Positions 13,601-21,075 of a stretch of 64,000 nucleotides of DNA are shown in pieces; the first letter of the stretch is position 1; each line of letters starts with the position of its first letter. Source of the stretch: Amphibalanus amphitrite (Eukaryota; Arthropoda; Thecostraca; Balanomorpha; Balanidae); NCBI RefSeq assembly GCF_019059575.1, contig NW_024882713.1, positions 62,001-126,000 on the forward strand, in the 5' to 3' direction. Made by a program: the position numbers and the translations under genes. The notes under the pieces are model-generated. The model was not told the DNA's origin, did not search any database, and was given only the letters and a program-made list of their open reading frames with translations.

Positions 13601-14840
13601 TTTAGCCAAATGTTCATCTAATAGCTGACATTTAGACGGCTACGCACGATTGAGCAGGATCTATCCAGTACCTCTATAGGTATAATCATAGCCTCCCAGG
13701 TATTGATCACGCTGTTCTCGATATAAAAGGATAGCCAAATGCCATCCTGAAATTAACCCTACACATCAAAACACCAATCCGCCGACCGCCGCTACCGCAA
13801 CCGCCATCAATACGAGACAATCTCCGACCGCTATTCTGTCGTACCGCGAGTGTCACTCCCCCGACCTGTGCATAATTCAGCAGATAATTATGTCGTGCGG
13901 ACGGAGCTGCGGCCGCAGCGGGCGTCGAACACACCATTTCGAGCCAGCCGGGGGTACACCGCAACAAACAAGGCAGGCTCGAATCGAGCCGTCCGCGGCT
14001 GAAATTGGAGGCGGCGCGCTCATCAGACACCTGACACGCACGGTTCGAACCGACGAGCCCCCGACGAACGCTCGACGGACGCGCCACCGACGAGCCCCCG
14101 ACGCACGGCACGGGTCGCGGCACGTGATACGTGTCATCGCACGTGTCACGGGGCTGTGCAGAGCCCCGCGGCGACATGATGGAAAGATGGGTGCGGGTGG
14201 TGGTGGCGTGATCGACACGTGTTCATGGGGAGGGGAGGCGCGGCGGAGGGGCAGGGGAGGGTCTGTGTGGTCATTAGGAGCTGCACGGCCGGAAATGTCG
14301 ATACGAAAGGAAGGGGTAGGGAGCCAGAGCCGGTGATTGGGGGAATGGTGGTGGTGAGTGAGGGGAAACAGCAGGGACTTGGACAGCAACAGAAAAGCTG
14401 AACGTAAAACGAAGTCGTGCAGATAAACCACCAACACAATAACTAAAAGAGATAACTTTGGTTGGTGGGCTTTGAGCTCATAGCATTAAAATTATTCGTA
14501 GCGCCTGATGTTTAAATGAACTTAGTCGAGAACAAAAGGAACTGGATCGAAAATTTCACGAAGCTCATCAGAAGGCAGGAGCCACAGCTACAAAAAAAGT
14601 TACCCTACGAACGAAAATAAAGAAATAAATTACGAAAGGAACCGATATACATAGCAGGCCACATCAGTGTATTACAGCGTCCTCCCTCAGCAGCCAGCAC
14701 AAGGCCATGCCGTGGCTCTTCTCTCACCGTTTGATGGCGACCTTTTCGCCTGTGTCGAGTCTCTGTCCGAGCACCACGGAGCCGTAGGTGCCGTCTCCCA
14801 GCTGACTGAGCGTCACGTACCGGTCCATCGTCTCAATCAT
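1508..14840 (-). CDS. MAK/CILK1-like serine/threonine kinase (RCK family), whole gene
   Basis: Coding exons, in order: 14840-14728 or 12484-12297 (alternative first exons), 11720-11666, 10866-10745, 7551-7449, 7174-7065, 4303-4132, 3362-3187, 2843-2691, 2393-2218, 1661-1508. All junctions are GT-AG and all phases join. With the 12,484 start the protein is about 469 residues: glycine loop GDGTYG at 40-45, VAIK lysine 62, catalytic HRDMK 152-156, DFG 172-174, TDY activation motif 186-188, YRAPE, then a basic/Ser-rich tail ending RTDWAAK. A TDY motif plus this tail type is known for MAK and CILK1 (ICK), kinases that control intraflagellar transport and cilium length; MOK carries TEY. I cannot separate MAK from CILK1 orthology. 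The mammalian proteins are about 620-630 residues, so the tail here is short. The 3' end is uncertain: the last codon is followed by TGA, but that TGA overlaps a GTGAGT donor consensus. Confidence 0.9.
1692..1740 (-). repeat. Partial duplicate of kinase exon 10 5' end
   Basis: Lies about 62 bp upstream (minus-strand sense) of the same sequence in exon 10. It repeats the [17 protein letters not shown] stretch with synonymous differences, but its would-be acceptor is AAAG without a good pyrimidine tract. Confidence 0.7.
2218..2393 (-). CDS. MAK-like kinase exon 9 (C-terminal tail)
   Basis: It encodes Ala/Ser-rich tail with a [12 protein letters not shown] segment resembling the short conserved KSRYLPG-type block of MAK/CILK1 tails. 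Acceptor CGTCAG and donor GTGAGTC, ending in phase 1 (TAT G). Confidence 0.8.
2691..2843 (-). CDS. MAK-like kinase exon 8
   Basis: It encodes the kinase-domain exit [10 protein letters not shown] followed by Gly/Ser-rich linker sequence that is not conserved across the family. Acceptor GGACAG and donor GTGAGTC, phase 2. Confidence 0.85.
3187..3362 (-). CDS. MAK-like kinase exon 7 (C-lobe)
   Basis: It starts [15 protein letters not shown] and ends [13 protein letters not shown], i.e. the alpha-G to alpha-I helices closing the kinase domain. Acceptor CCACAG and donor GTGGGC, phase 2. The intron just upstream has a G11 run. Confidence 0.92.
4132..4303 (-). CDS. MAK-like kinase exon 6
   Basis: It encodes [29 protein letters not shown] and [16 protein letters not shown]: the P+1 loop, alpha-F and the CMGC insert region. 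Acceptor CGTCAG and donor GTATGA after a complete Lys codon. The 5' part of the exon with its acceptor is repeated upstream (about 4,395-4,445). Confidence 0.93.
4395..4490 (-). repeat. Partial duplicate of kinase exon 6 with its splice acceptor
   Basis: On the minus strand, a CCCGTCAG acceptor at 4,440-4,438 is followed by sequence still encoding [14 protein letters not shown], then diverges. A third, shorter remnant (TAGCTGGTAGAGCG) follows at about 4,477-4,490. The surrounding GTACGTGAGGAGTA-type sequence is shared with the intron next to the real exon 6. Confidence 0.8.
6680..7064 (-). repeat. 75-bp tandem array carrying the exon 5 donor site
   Basis: Copies start at 6,680, 6,755, 6,830, 6,905 and 6,984; the real exon 5 boundary at 7,058 is the sixth. 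Each contains the last ~37 bases of exon 5 (encoding [12 protein letters not shown] sequence), the GTGAGTTAC donor and ~35 bases of intron. Two copy types alternate, so the higher-order period is 150 bp. A 75-bp period keeps frame. Confidence 0.9.
7065..7174 (-). CDS. MAK-like kinase exon 5 (DFG and TDY activation loop)
   Basis: It starts [10 protein letters not shown], contains IADFGLARE (Mg-binding DFG) and [11 protein letters not shown] (dual-phosphorylation TDY motif of MAK/CILK1), and ends at GTGAGTT in phase 2. The last roughly 40 exon bases with the donor are repeated five more times immediately downstream (6,680-7,060). Confidence 0.93.
7449..7551 (-). CDS. MAK-like kinase exon 4 (catalytic loop)
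   Basis: It encodes the alpha-E helix and catalytic loop, ending FFHRDMK directly before a GTTAGC donor. The HRD aspartate is the catalytic base. The acceptor is CGCAG, and the exon joins exon 3 in phase and contains 34 full codons. Confidence 0.92.
9456..10640 (-). mobile_element. Mariner-like element with 186-bp terminal inverted repeats
   Basis: It begins CAGGGTGTCCC at both ends, is flanked by TA (9,454-9,455 and 10,641-10,642), and has near-identical inverted repeats 9,456-9,641 and 10,455-10,640. TA target duplication and the residual transposase place it in the IS630/Tc1/mariner superfamily. It sits in the kinase intron between exons 3 and 4. Confidence 0.92.
9855..10304 (-). pseudogene. 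Mariner-like transposase remnant
   Basis: The start [17 protein letters not shown] resembles the N-terminal helix-turn-helix of mariner transposases. It is then fused by a large internal deletion to the catalytic C-terminal half, with QQDGA (second Asp), [15 protein letters not shown] (third Asp) and a LKSVVY segment. The Trp normally following DFYL is a TAG stop, and the first catalytic Asp region is missing. It cannot be active, but the intact ends could still be mobilised in trans. Confidence 0.85.
10745..10866 (-). CDS. MAK-like kinase exon 3
   Basis: It encodes the [15 protein letters not shown] and [15 protein letters not shown] segments (beta 4-5, hinge and alpha-D), highly characteristic of MAK/CILK1. 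Acceptor TTCCAG and donor GTGAGTCC; the exon ends in phase 2. Confidence 0.92.
10918..10978 (-). repeat. tRNA-like (SINE-type) fragment
   Basis: On the minus strand, TGGTCCAGTGACTAGAGC resembles an RNA polymerase III A box, followed by an anticodon-arm-like stretch. No proper B box or closing acceptor stem follows. Probably the head of a decayed tRNA-derived SINE. Confidence 0.4.
11666..11720 (-). CDS. MAK-like kinase exon 2 (C-helix)
   Basis: The 55-bp exon encodes [18 protein letters not shown], the alpha-C helix region with the conserved Glu that pairs with the ATP-binding lysine. The acceptor is TTTCAG and the donor GTGAGA-type. The first base completes the Arg codon from either first exon. 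Confidence 0.9.
12297..12484 (-). CDS. MAK-like kinase, alternative first coding exon (proximal)
   Basis: It encodes a 29-residue Gln/Arg-rich leader followed by MHRYSILK, the glycine loop GDGTYGDV and VAIK, with a GTGCGC donor after two bases of an Arg codon. Translation may start at the first ATG (12,484) or at the internal ATG (12,397), which aligns with the usual MAK/CILK1 start. The Gln-rich leader is absent from the distal alternative exon. Confidence 0.85.
12485..14727. other. Intron or promoter interval between alternative first exons
   Basis: No further coding exon seen. Sequence upstream of the proximal first exon (12,485-12,700) is G/A-rich on the plus strand and contains many GGTCA motifs. 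The GC-rich block 13,890-14,290 is a plausible promoter of the proximal first exon, but I see no decisive motif. Confidence 0.35.
14728..14840 (-). CDS. MAK-like kinase, alternative first coding exon (distal)
   Basis: It encodes an N terminus with a DRY-type start, glycine loop GDGTYGSV and VAIK lysine, ending at a GTGAGAG donor after two bases of an Arg codon. It joins the exon at 11,720 in the same phase as the proximal alternative, so either exon supplies beta strands 1-3 of the kinase lobe. The ATG at 14,840 has a good initiation context (CGCACC before ATG). A CTGCAG acceptor lies 14 bases upstream, so the exon may start at 14,854. Confidence 0.82.
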
Positions 14841-14879
14841 GGTGCGGCGCCGGCCTGCAGCGGCAGAGAGGGAGCGTCA

Positions 14880-15150
14880 GACAAGGAGAGAGAGAACACA
14901 TCGCTCTGTGGGAGGTGCATCCGTGGGATGGAGACGTGCAGTTGCGAGGGGATGATTACGAAGGGGGCATCACAGTCGCGGGAGGAGGTGTCACAGGCAT
15001 GGAAGGAGTGTGATACAATCGCGGGAGGAGTGTCACAGTCCCTGAATGGAGATCACAGTCACAGGAGGGGCGTCACAAGCATGGAAAAAGTGCGCCACAG
15101 GTCGCGGGAGGAAGCGCCACCGCCATGGAGAGAGTGTCACAGTAAAACAG
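14880..15150. repeat. Degenerate short tandem repeats upstream of distal first exon
   Basis: Loose repeats of roughly 25-35 bp sharing GTCACAG and GCGGGAGGA words. No coding potential is supported. Confidence 0.5.
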
Positions 15151-17111
15151 ACCCTAAGTTGGTGTTGATGTCTGCAGAAGAGTTTCATAAAAAGCAATGG
15201 AGAAGAGGTTACGAAAAACGGAATACGGTGATCCTTTCACTATATCTTATCATTTACGGCGTGCAAAGCCAAAATGACGTTTGCTGATAAAATTTATATT
15301 GTACGAATGTAGACGCTAATGTGCAAAAACAGTCTGATGACGCTCACGTCAATATTTTGATAAATAGCAACGTCACCACCGGTCAAAGAAACGTGATTTA
15401 TTGGGAAAAAAGTTGTGGGTGTTGCTGCAACTATTTGGTACACGATCAACCCGCATACAACTGTGGCATTTCTGCAAAAACCAGCATCACAAAACACCAT
15501 CGAACGCTATTTTCCTGGTACGGCTCACGAAGGCCAACGACCCCGCATGGATAATGATTCACCGATGGTCCATTCACCATCATCGTATTGATCAACAGGC
15601 ATCGGCGGCCGATTCCGATAAAGGTACCCGACATTACCACATAACCTTTCAGTTGACACCCACGCATGCCAACAATGTCCCGGCTAGCACATGCTACCTC
15701 TCAGCAATCTTCGACAACCGTCATGAAATAGGCCACTCTCCCGTACATGATTAAATCCATGAGTAAACGTTCTCTCCGATCACCCAATGCACATCAAAGC
15801 CCACCTGTAGCTCTGTTGCATTCCCTGCCGCTCTCGGAAGGGACTGTCACTTCTCTCCGCCACCACAGCAGTCAGCTACATCACCCTCAGTTCCCGGGAA
15901 AACTCTCAGACACGTCAACGTCCTCTTCCAACCGACCCCGGTCCTACTGAGCACCTCCGTCTACAAGTAACGTCGCCGCCAACGTGAGTGGAATCGTAGC
16001 CGACGGGAGCGGCACCGGCGGAGTCGGAGTCGGGGTCGACAGCGCGTGGGGAGCCCGCCCGCCACCTGCGGCCTACCGACGGCGACTGGACCCTACCGTT
16101 CGACGGCTGTGCTCACCCCCTCTCCCCCTCCCCCTACCCGTACCCTCCGCAGCTCACCGGTCGCCAATATATCGACCGGCGCTGAGCCCGCGGTGGCCGC
16201 AGGTAGGCGGCCGCTGCTCATTCGGAGACCACTGACGAGTGCCCGCGGCTCGTTCGGAGACCACTGAGTGGGTTCGGGGAAACCGTCGACGATCATCGAG
16301 CTGCCCTTGGGGAACTTACGAGCCCGCAGGGGGGCGGCCATGCGACAGCGGGACAGGCACCGCGTGGTTTATCGATAACCCATAAATGTGGGAGCGTGAA
16401 CCGTCCGCGATTATTTTTCTACGGCATTTGGTACGTGCATTACAAAGTATTATTGCATGCCTAAGGCACGGTAGTCGGTAAATAATTGCGCATCCATAAT
16501 CCATATATTTACACACATCTCAGTCGATTCACAGTAAGTTCAGCTGCTCCAACTACACGTCTATGTGACCACAATACCGTTTTTCTCTACACCCGATGGG
16601 ACTTTATGCAATCGCTGACCGACTTATAAACCATATTTATGTCGGAGCTGCAACCTTCTGCCTGTCCATTTACCCTCCCTACAGACGTGGCTGGGTGCGC
16701 CACTGCGGCCCCGACCGGTCACGTGATGCCCGGAGGGCACCAACCGGCGTAGCGGGTCATTTGAAACGTGTGACCGGCGGGCGCCGGTTCGCGAGGTGGG
16801 ACGGGATGGTCTGCGGAACAGAAGATTAGCCAGAAGTCGAAGAGGAGCAATCATGGAGGTAACTATTTTGTCAGATTTTCACATATTATATCAAGGTAGA
16901 GTCCCCACATCATAAACAACAGATATATCTCAATCTCCTCTCCTCGGGCCATCCCTGGATAGAAAACCAGAGATCAGCCAAGGTATTATGTCTTTTGTTG
17001 GAGAAATCGACATCGACGGGACTTATTTAAGTCGACGGGAGGTATTCTGCAGTACCAGTAATATTGGTGAAACACTTATAACCTGAGGAGTCAAGATCCA
17101 GCCATATATCA
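15151..17111. other. Gene-poor sequence
   Basis: Apart from the candidate exon at 16,158-16,341, nothing could be supported. A 20-bp direct repeat (CGGAGACCACTGA-containing) occurs at about 16,220 and 16,255 inside that candidate exon. Confidence 0.3.
16158..16341 (-). CDS. Candidate upstream exon extending the MAK-like N terminus
   Basis: This open stretch starts with ATG at 16,341 and ends at a GTGAGC donor in phase 1. The first exon at 14,728-14,840 has a CTGCAG acceptor (exon would begin at 14,854) whose two leading bases would complete that codon in frame. Splicing would therefore add an N-terminal extension. The phase match has a one-in-three chance of being accidental, and the predicted residues match no domain I know. 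It could also be 5' UTR or part of another gene. Confidence 0.25.
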
Positions 17112-17115
17112 ATGT

Positions 17116-17961
17116 CAGTCGGGGGAGGTTTGGTCAATCGTTGTCATTTTTAGCCGTGCTATTTTTGTCACACGTGCTAAAAATGACAACGATTCTGCTA
17201 TTTTTGACAACGATGAGGCCGATTTCACTCCTCAGCGAGGAAATGAAGATTTTGGAAAGATAAACACTGATTTTGGAAAAGAAGTGCTGCCACCTGGTGC
17301 AAGACGAAGAATCCAGCTTTAATATGCCTGTTATTTGTATGGTAGTTTGTTTTGTGGCCTGAAGTTGGAACTTAAAATTGAAGCATCCGAAAATGATCGA
17401 TATTGATCGAAAACATGATGTTGATGAAAAAAATAATATTTTAAGTTGAGAGAGGAGGCCATTTTATCCAGATGCAGTAGTTTACTTCTTGAAATTATTT
17501 TTGCTAATGACGGCTGCTAATTATCCCTCATTACATGGCAGTCGTCGTAAGCAAAAATAATTTCAAGAAGTAAACCACCGCATCTGGATAAAATGGCCTC
17601 CTCTCTCAACTTAACATATTATTTTTTTCATCAACATCATGATTTCGATCAATATCGATCATTTTCGGATGCTTCAATTTAAAGTTCCAACTTCGGGCCA
17701 CAAAAAAGGGTATACTTCAACGTTGGACTACCATACAAACAACGGCCATATTAAAGCTGGTTTCTTCTTCTTGCACCAGGTGGCAGCACTTCTTTTCCAA
17801 AATCAGTGCTTGTATTTCCAAAATCGTGATTTCCTCGCTGAGGAGTGAAATCGGCTTCATCGTTGCTAAAAATAGCTGATAGCGTTGTCATTTTTAGCAC
17901 ATGGTTGCCAAAAATGGCATGTGCTAAAAATGACAACCATTGACCAAACCTCCCCCAACTG
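17116..17961. mobile_element. 846-bp fold-back (snap-back) DNA element
   Basis: Almost the whole element is one inverted repeat: left arm 17,116 to about 17,510 pairs with right arm about 17,555 to 17,961, leaving a loop of roughly 40 bases. The ends read CAGTCGGGGGAGGTTTGGTC and, on the other strand, CAGTTGGGGGAGGTTTGGTC. It is flanked by ATGT at 17,112-17,115 and 17,962-17,965, a likely 4-bp target duplication. No transposase. The superfamily is not assignable from this alone. Confidence 0.88.
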
Positions 17962-17965
17962 ATGT

Positions 17966-19575
17966 TTTGGTTCCAGCAATCCTGGAATGGACATCATTAA
18001 TTCTGGCTGTGGTGTCTACATAGAAGAAAAGGAAGGGTGGTAGGACTGGTAAGGATATTGACATGCATATTGCACACATTTAACCAATTATCCCACCATT
18101 TAAAATACAGGACTGGGGCTTCTGGTTGGCTAGGCTAGGCCAAGGCCTAGCTGGGAAAATCAGATCATTTATGGAGGAAAAAACAGAAGATCACTATTTA
18201 CTTTTCTTAGGATAAAGGGAAATCAGGTTTCTGCTAAGACTCAGAGCTAGAAGAAAACTTCAAATCAGGAGAGGTAATTAAGGCAGTTGCTTGATAGTTC
18301 TACTGTTTTCATGATCAAAAAGTGACTGAAGTTAGTCACAATTGATTGAAGAAAAAAACTGGTAAGATAAGCATGCTGATGTGTGCGTCTGAGGATAGGC
18401 ACAGCTACAGATGAGGATGGGGCAGCAGGGATGAGGATCAGACAGTTGCAGATGAGGATGGGGCAGCAGGGATGACGATAAGAAGAGGATGAGGGCAGCT
18501 CCAGCTGAAGAAGGCACCAGCTGAGGATTAACAGTTAACACATTCTACTTCAACTTGTGATATCCATCTCAATCTGTAAATAAGGTCTGAGTGTAATTTG
18601 TGAGCCCTTAGACTGTTCACTGTTCAGCTCAACATGGCAGCAAGAGCAACAAACCATAGCAGGTGGTTGAACAGTTAAAACAGGTGTTATAAACACTGTG
18701 CAGTCACACAATGCACATTTTTTAGGCTAATAACCAGCAGATAGGAACCCCACAATTATGCCTAATTTTCAGCAATCCTCAGAAGGGGTATCTTATCACT
18801 GAGGATTTCACAGTTAGCATCCAGATATGATTTTGGTTTACAAACTTAGCATTTTTGTCTCATATTCTGTTCCATCATATTCAATATTCTTTAATGGATA
18901 TCTACATATGTTACACTTCAATTAGAGAAAATATCAGTCTGAACAGTGAGTGCATTTGTCTGGCTGTAAATTGTAATTGCCCATTATCTATTTCAAATGC
19001 TATAGGCATAGTCCCATTCAGAAAAAAAAAATGTTTGGAAGGTTTACCATTGAGCAGCCTACCTTTGTATGTTGAAAACTGGTTAGATAGGTGAGTAGGT
19101 AGGCAGGTTTACAGGAGCAAATGCTGAATTAGAATGCTCAAGTGAAAACCAAGTGAAAAGACTTCAACTTTGGTCGTTTTTTTATAAGAAACGACCTCAA
19201 AACTGAAGCGAACTTCAATTTTACAATATAAGTGCAGAGACAGTGCTCACTGAATATTGAATTGGATTCATTTTGGATTCATTGAAGCTACGCAAGCGCA
19301 TAAATCGATATTCCATAACCTTGAGCACGTTTTGAGCATGTTCGCCGCCAAAACTTCCGAAACGAAACTTCTCAAATGTAAACAAAAGCCACACGACAGC
19401 ACTATGTACGGTTAAACATATTTCCCTTCAATCATTTTTCGAAGTACGACATATCACTCTAGCAAAGACAATAATGGTGATCTAATAATTGATCAGGATT
19501 TATTTTGTGAATTGCATTTCAATAACAAATAAATCTGCCAATTGAAATTTTTTTTTAGAGTAAACCTTAGAGTAA
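17966..19575. other. AT-rich intergenic sequence
   Basis: No gene supported. Contains a short duplicated G/A-rich stretch (GATGAGGATGGGGCAGCAGG at about 18,411 and 18,455) and a small hairpin GGTCGTTT...AAACGACC at 19,163-19,196. Confidence 0.35.
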
Positions 19576-19584
19576 ACCGTACTT
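19576..19584. repeat. Target site duplication, left copy (9 bp)
   Basis: ACCGTACTT immediately outside the left terminal inverted repeat; the identical 9 bp follow the right terminal repeat. Bases on either side differ, so the match is exactly 9 bp. Confidence 0.8.
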
Positions 19585-19670
19585 ACGTCTGTCAAACTAG
19601 CAGCGAGCAGCGAGCAGCGAGTCCAGCAGCGAGAAACGGGCCATCCCGATTTAGCTGAAATTTGGCTCAC
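19585..19670. repeat. Left terminal inverted repeat of the fold-back element
   Basis: Its reverse complement is found at 44,490-44,575 with a single difference (T versus C at the sixth base). Contains tandem AGCAGCG and the GAGTCCAGCAGCGAG end block. Confidence 0.88.
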
Positions 19671-21075
19671 AGAGCCTTCTCAGCACGCTGATTCCGAAAA
19701 TCATGGTCTCTAGGGTGGAAATATTGACCGTTCTCGAGATAGAACCCTCTAAAGTTCTTACCATCCATGACCGGGCCATCCCGATTTGGCTGAAAATTGG
19801 CTCACAGAGCCTTCTCAGCACGCTGATTCCGAAAATCATGGTCTCTAGGGTGGAAATATTGACCGTTCTCGAGATAGAACCCTCTAAAGTTCTTACCATC
19901 CATGACCGGGCCATCCCGATTTGGCTGAAAATTGGCTCACAGAGCCTTCTCAGCACGCTGATTCCGAAAATCATGGTCTCTAGGGTGGAAATATTGACCG
20001 TTCTCGAGATAGAACCCTCTAAAGTTCTTACCATCCATGACCGGGCCATCCCGATTTGGCTGAAATTTGGCTCACAGAGCCTTCTCAGCACGCTGATTCC
20101 GAAAATCATGGTCTCTAGGGTGGAAATATTGACCGTTCTCGAGATAGAACCCTCTAAAGTTCCTACCATCCATGACCGGGCCATCCCGATTTGGCTGAAA
20201 ATTGGCTCACAGAGCCTTCTCAGCACGCTGATTCCGAAAATCATGGTCTCTAGGGTGGAAATATTGACCGTTCTCGAGATAGAACCCTCTAAAGTTCTTA
20301 CCATCCATGACCGGGCCATCCCGATTTGGCTGAAAATTGGCTCACAGAGCCTTCTCAGCACGCTGATTCCGAAAATCATGGTCTCTAGAATGGAAATATT
20401 GACCGTTCTCGAGATAGAACCCTCTAAAGTTCTTACCATCCATGACCGGGCCATCCCGATTTGGCTGAAAATTGGCTCACAGGGCCTTCTCAGCACGCTG
20501 ATTCCGAAAATCATGGTCTCTAGGGTGGAAATATTGACCGGTCCCGAGATAGAACCCTCTAAAGTTCTTACCACCCATGACCGGGCCATCCCGATTTGGC
20601 TGAAAATTGGCTCACAGAGCCTTCGCAACACGGTGAATCCGAAAATCATGATCTCAAGGGTGGAAATATTGACCGTTCTCGAGATAGAACCCTCTAAAGT
20701 TCTTACCACCCATGACCGGGCCATCCCGATTTGGCTGTAAATTGGCTCACAGAGCCTTCTCAGCACGCTGATTCCGAAAATCATGGTCTCTAGAATGGAA
20801 ATATTGACCGTTCTCGAGATAGAACCCTCTAAAGTTCTTACCATCCATGACCGGGCCATCCCGATTTGGCTGAAAATTGGCTCACAGAGCCTTCTCAGCA
20901 CGCTGATTCCGAAAATCATGGTCTCTAGGGTGGAAATATTGACCGTTCTCGAGATAGAACCCTCTAAAGTTCTTACCACCCATGACCGGGCCATCCCGAT
21001 TTTGCTTAAAATTGGCTCACAGAGCCTTCTCCAGCACGCTGATTCCGAAAATCATGGTCTCTAGGGTGGAAATTT
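19640..21075. repeat. 135-bp satellite, left arm (inverted orientation)
   Basis: Roughly eleven monomers, each with GGCCATCCCGATTTGGCTGA, GGTCTCTAGGGTGGAAATAT and TTCTCGAGATAGAACCCTCT words. It is the reverse complement of the right-arm monomer. Divergence is higher near the centre of the element (20,380-21,075). Confidence 0.95.

Noticed and set aside
13877..14437. 186-codon minus-strand frame in GC-rich DNA
   Set aside because: GC-rich region open in several frames; no motif, and splice phases do not link to the kinase.
14667..15287. 206-codon plus-strand frame
   Set aside because: Its start is antisense to the kinase exon at 14,728-14,840 and the remainder is repeat-derived.
17639..17936. 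Short open frames on both strands at 17,639-17,936
   Set aside because: Inside the right arm of the fold-back element.
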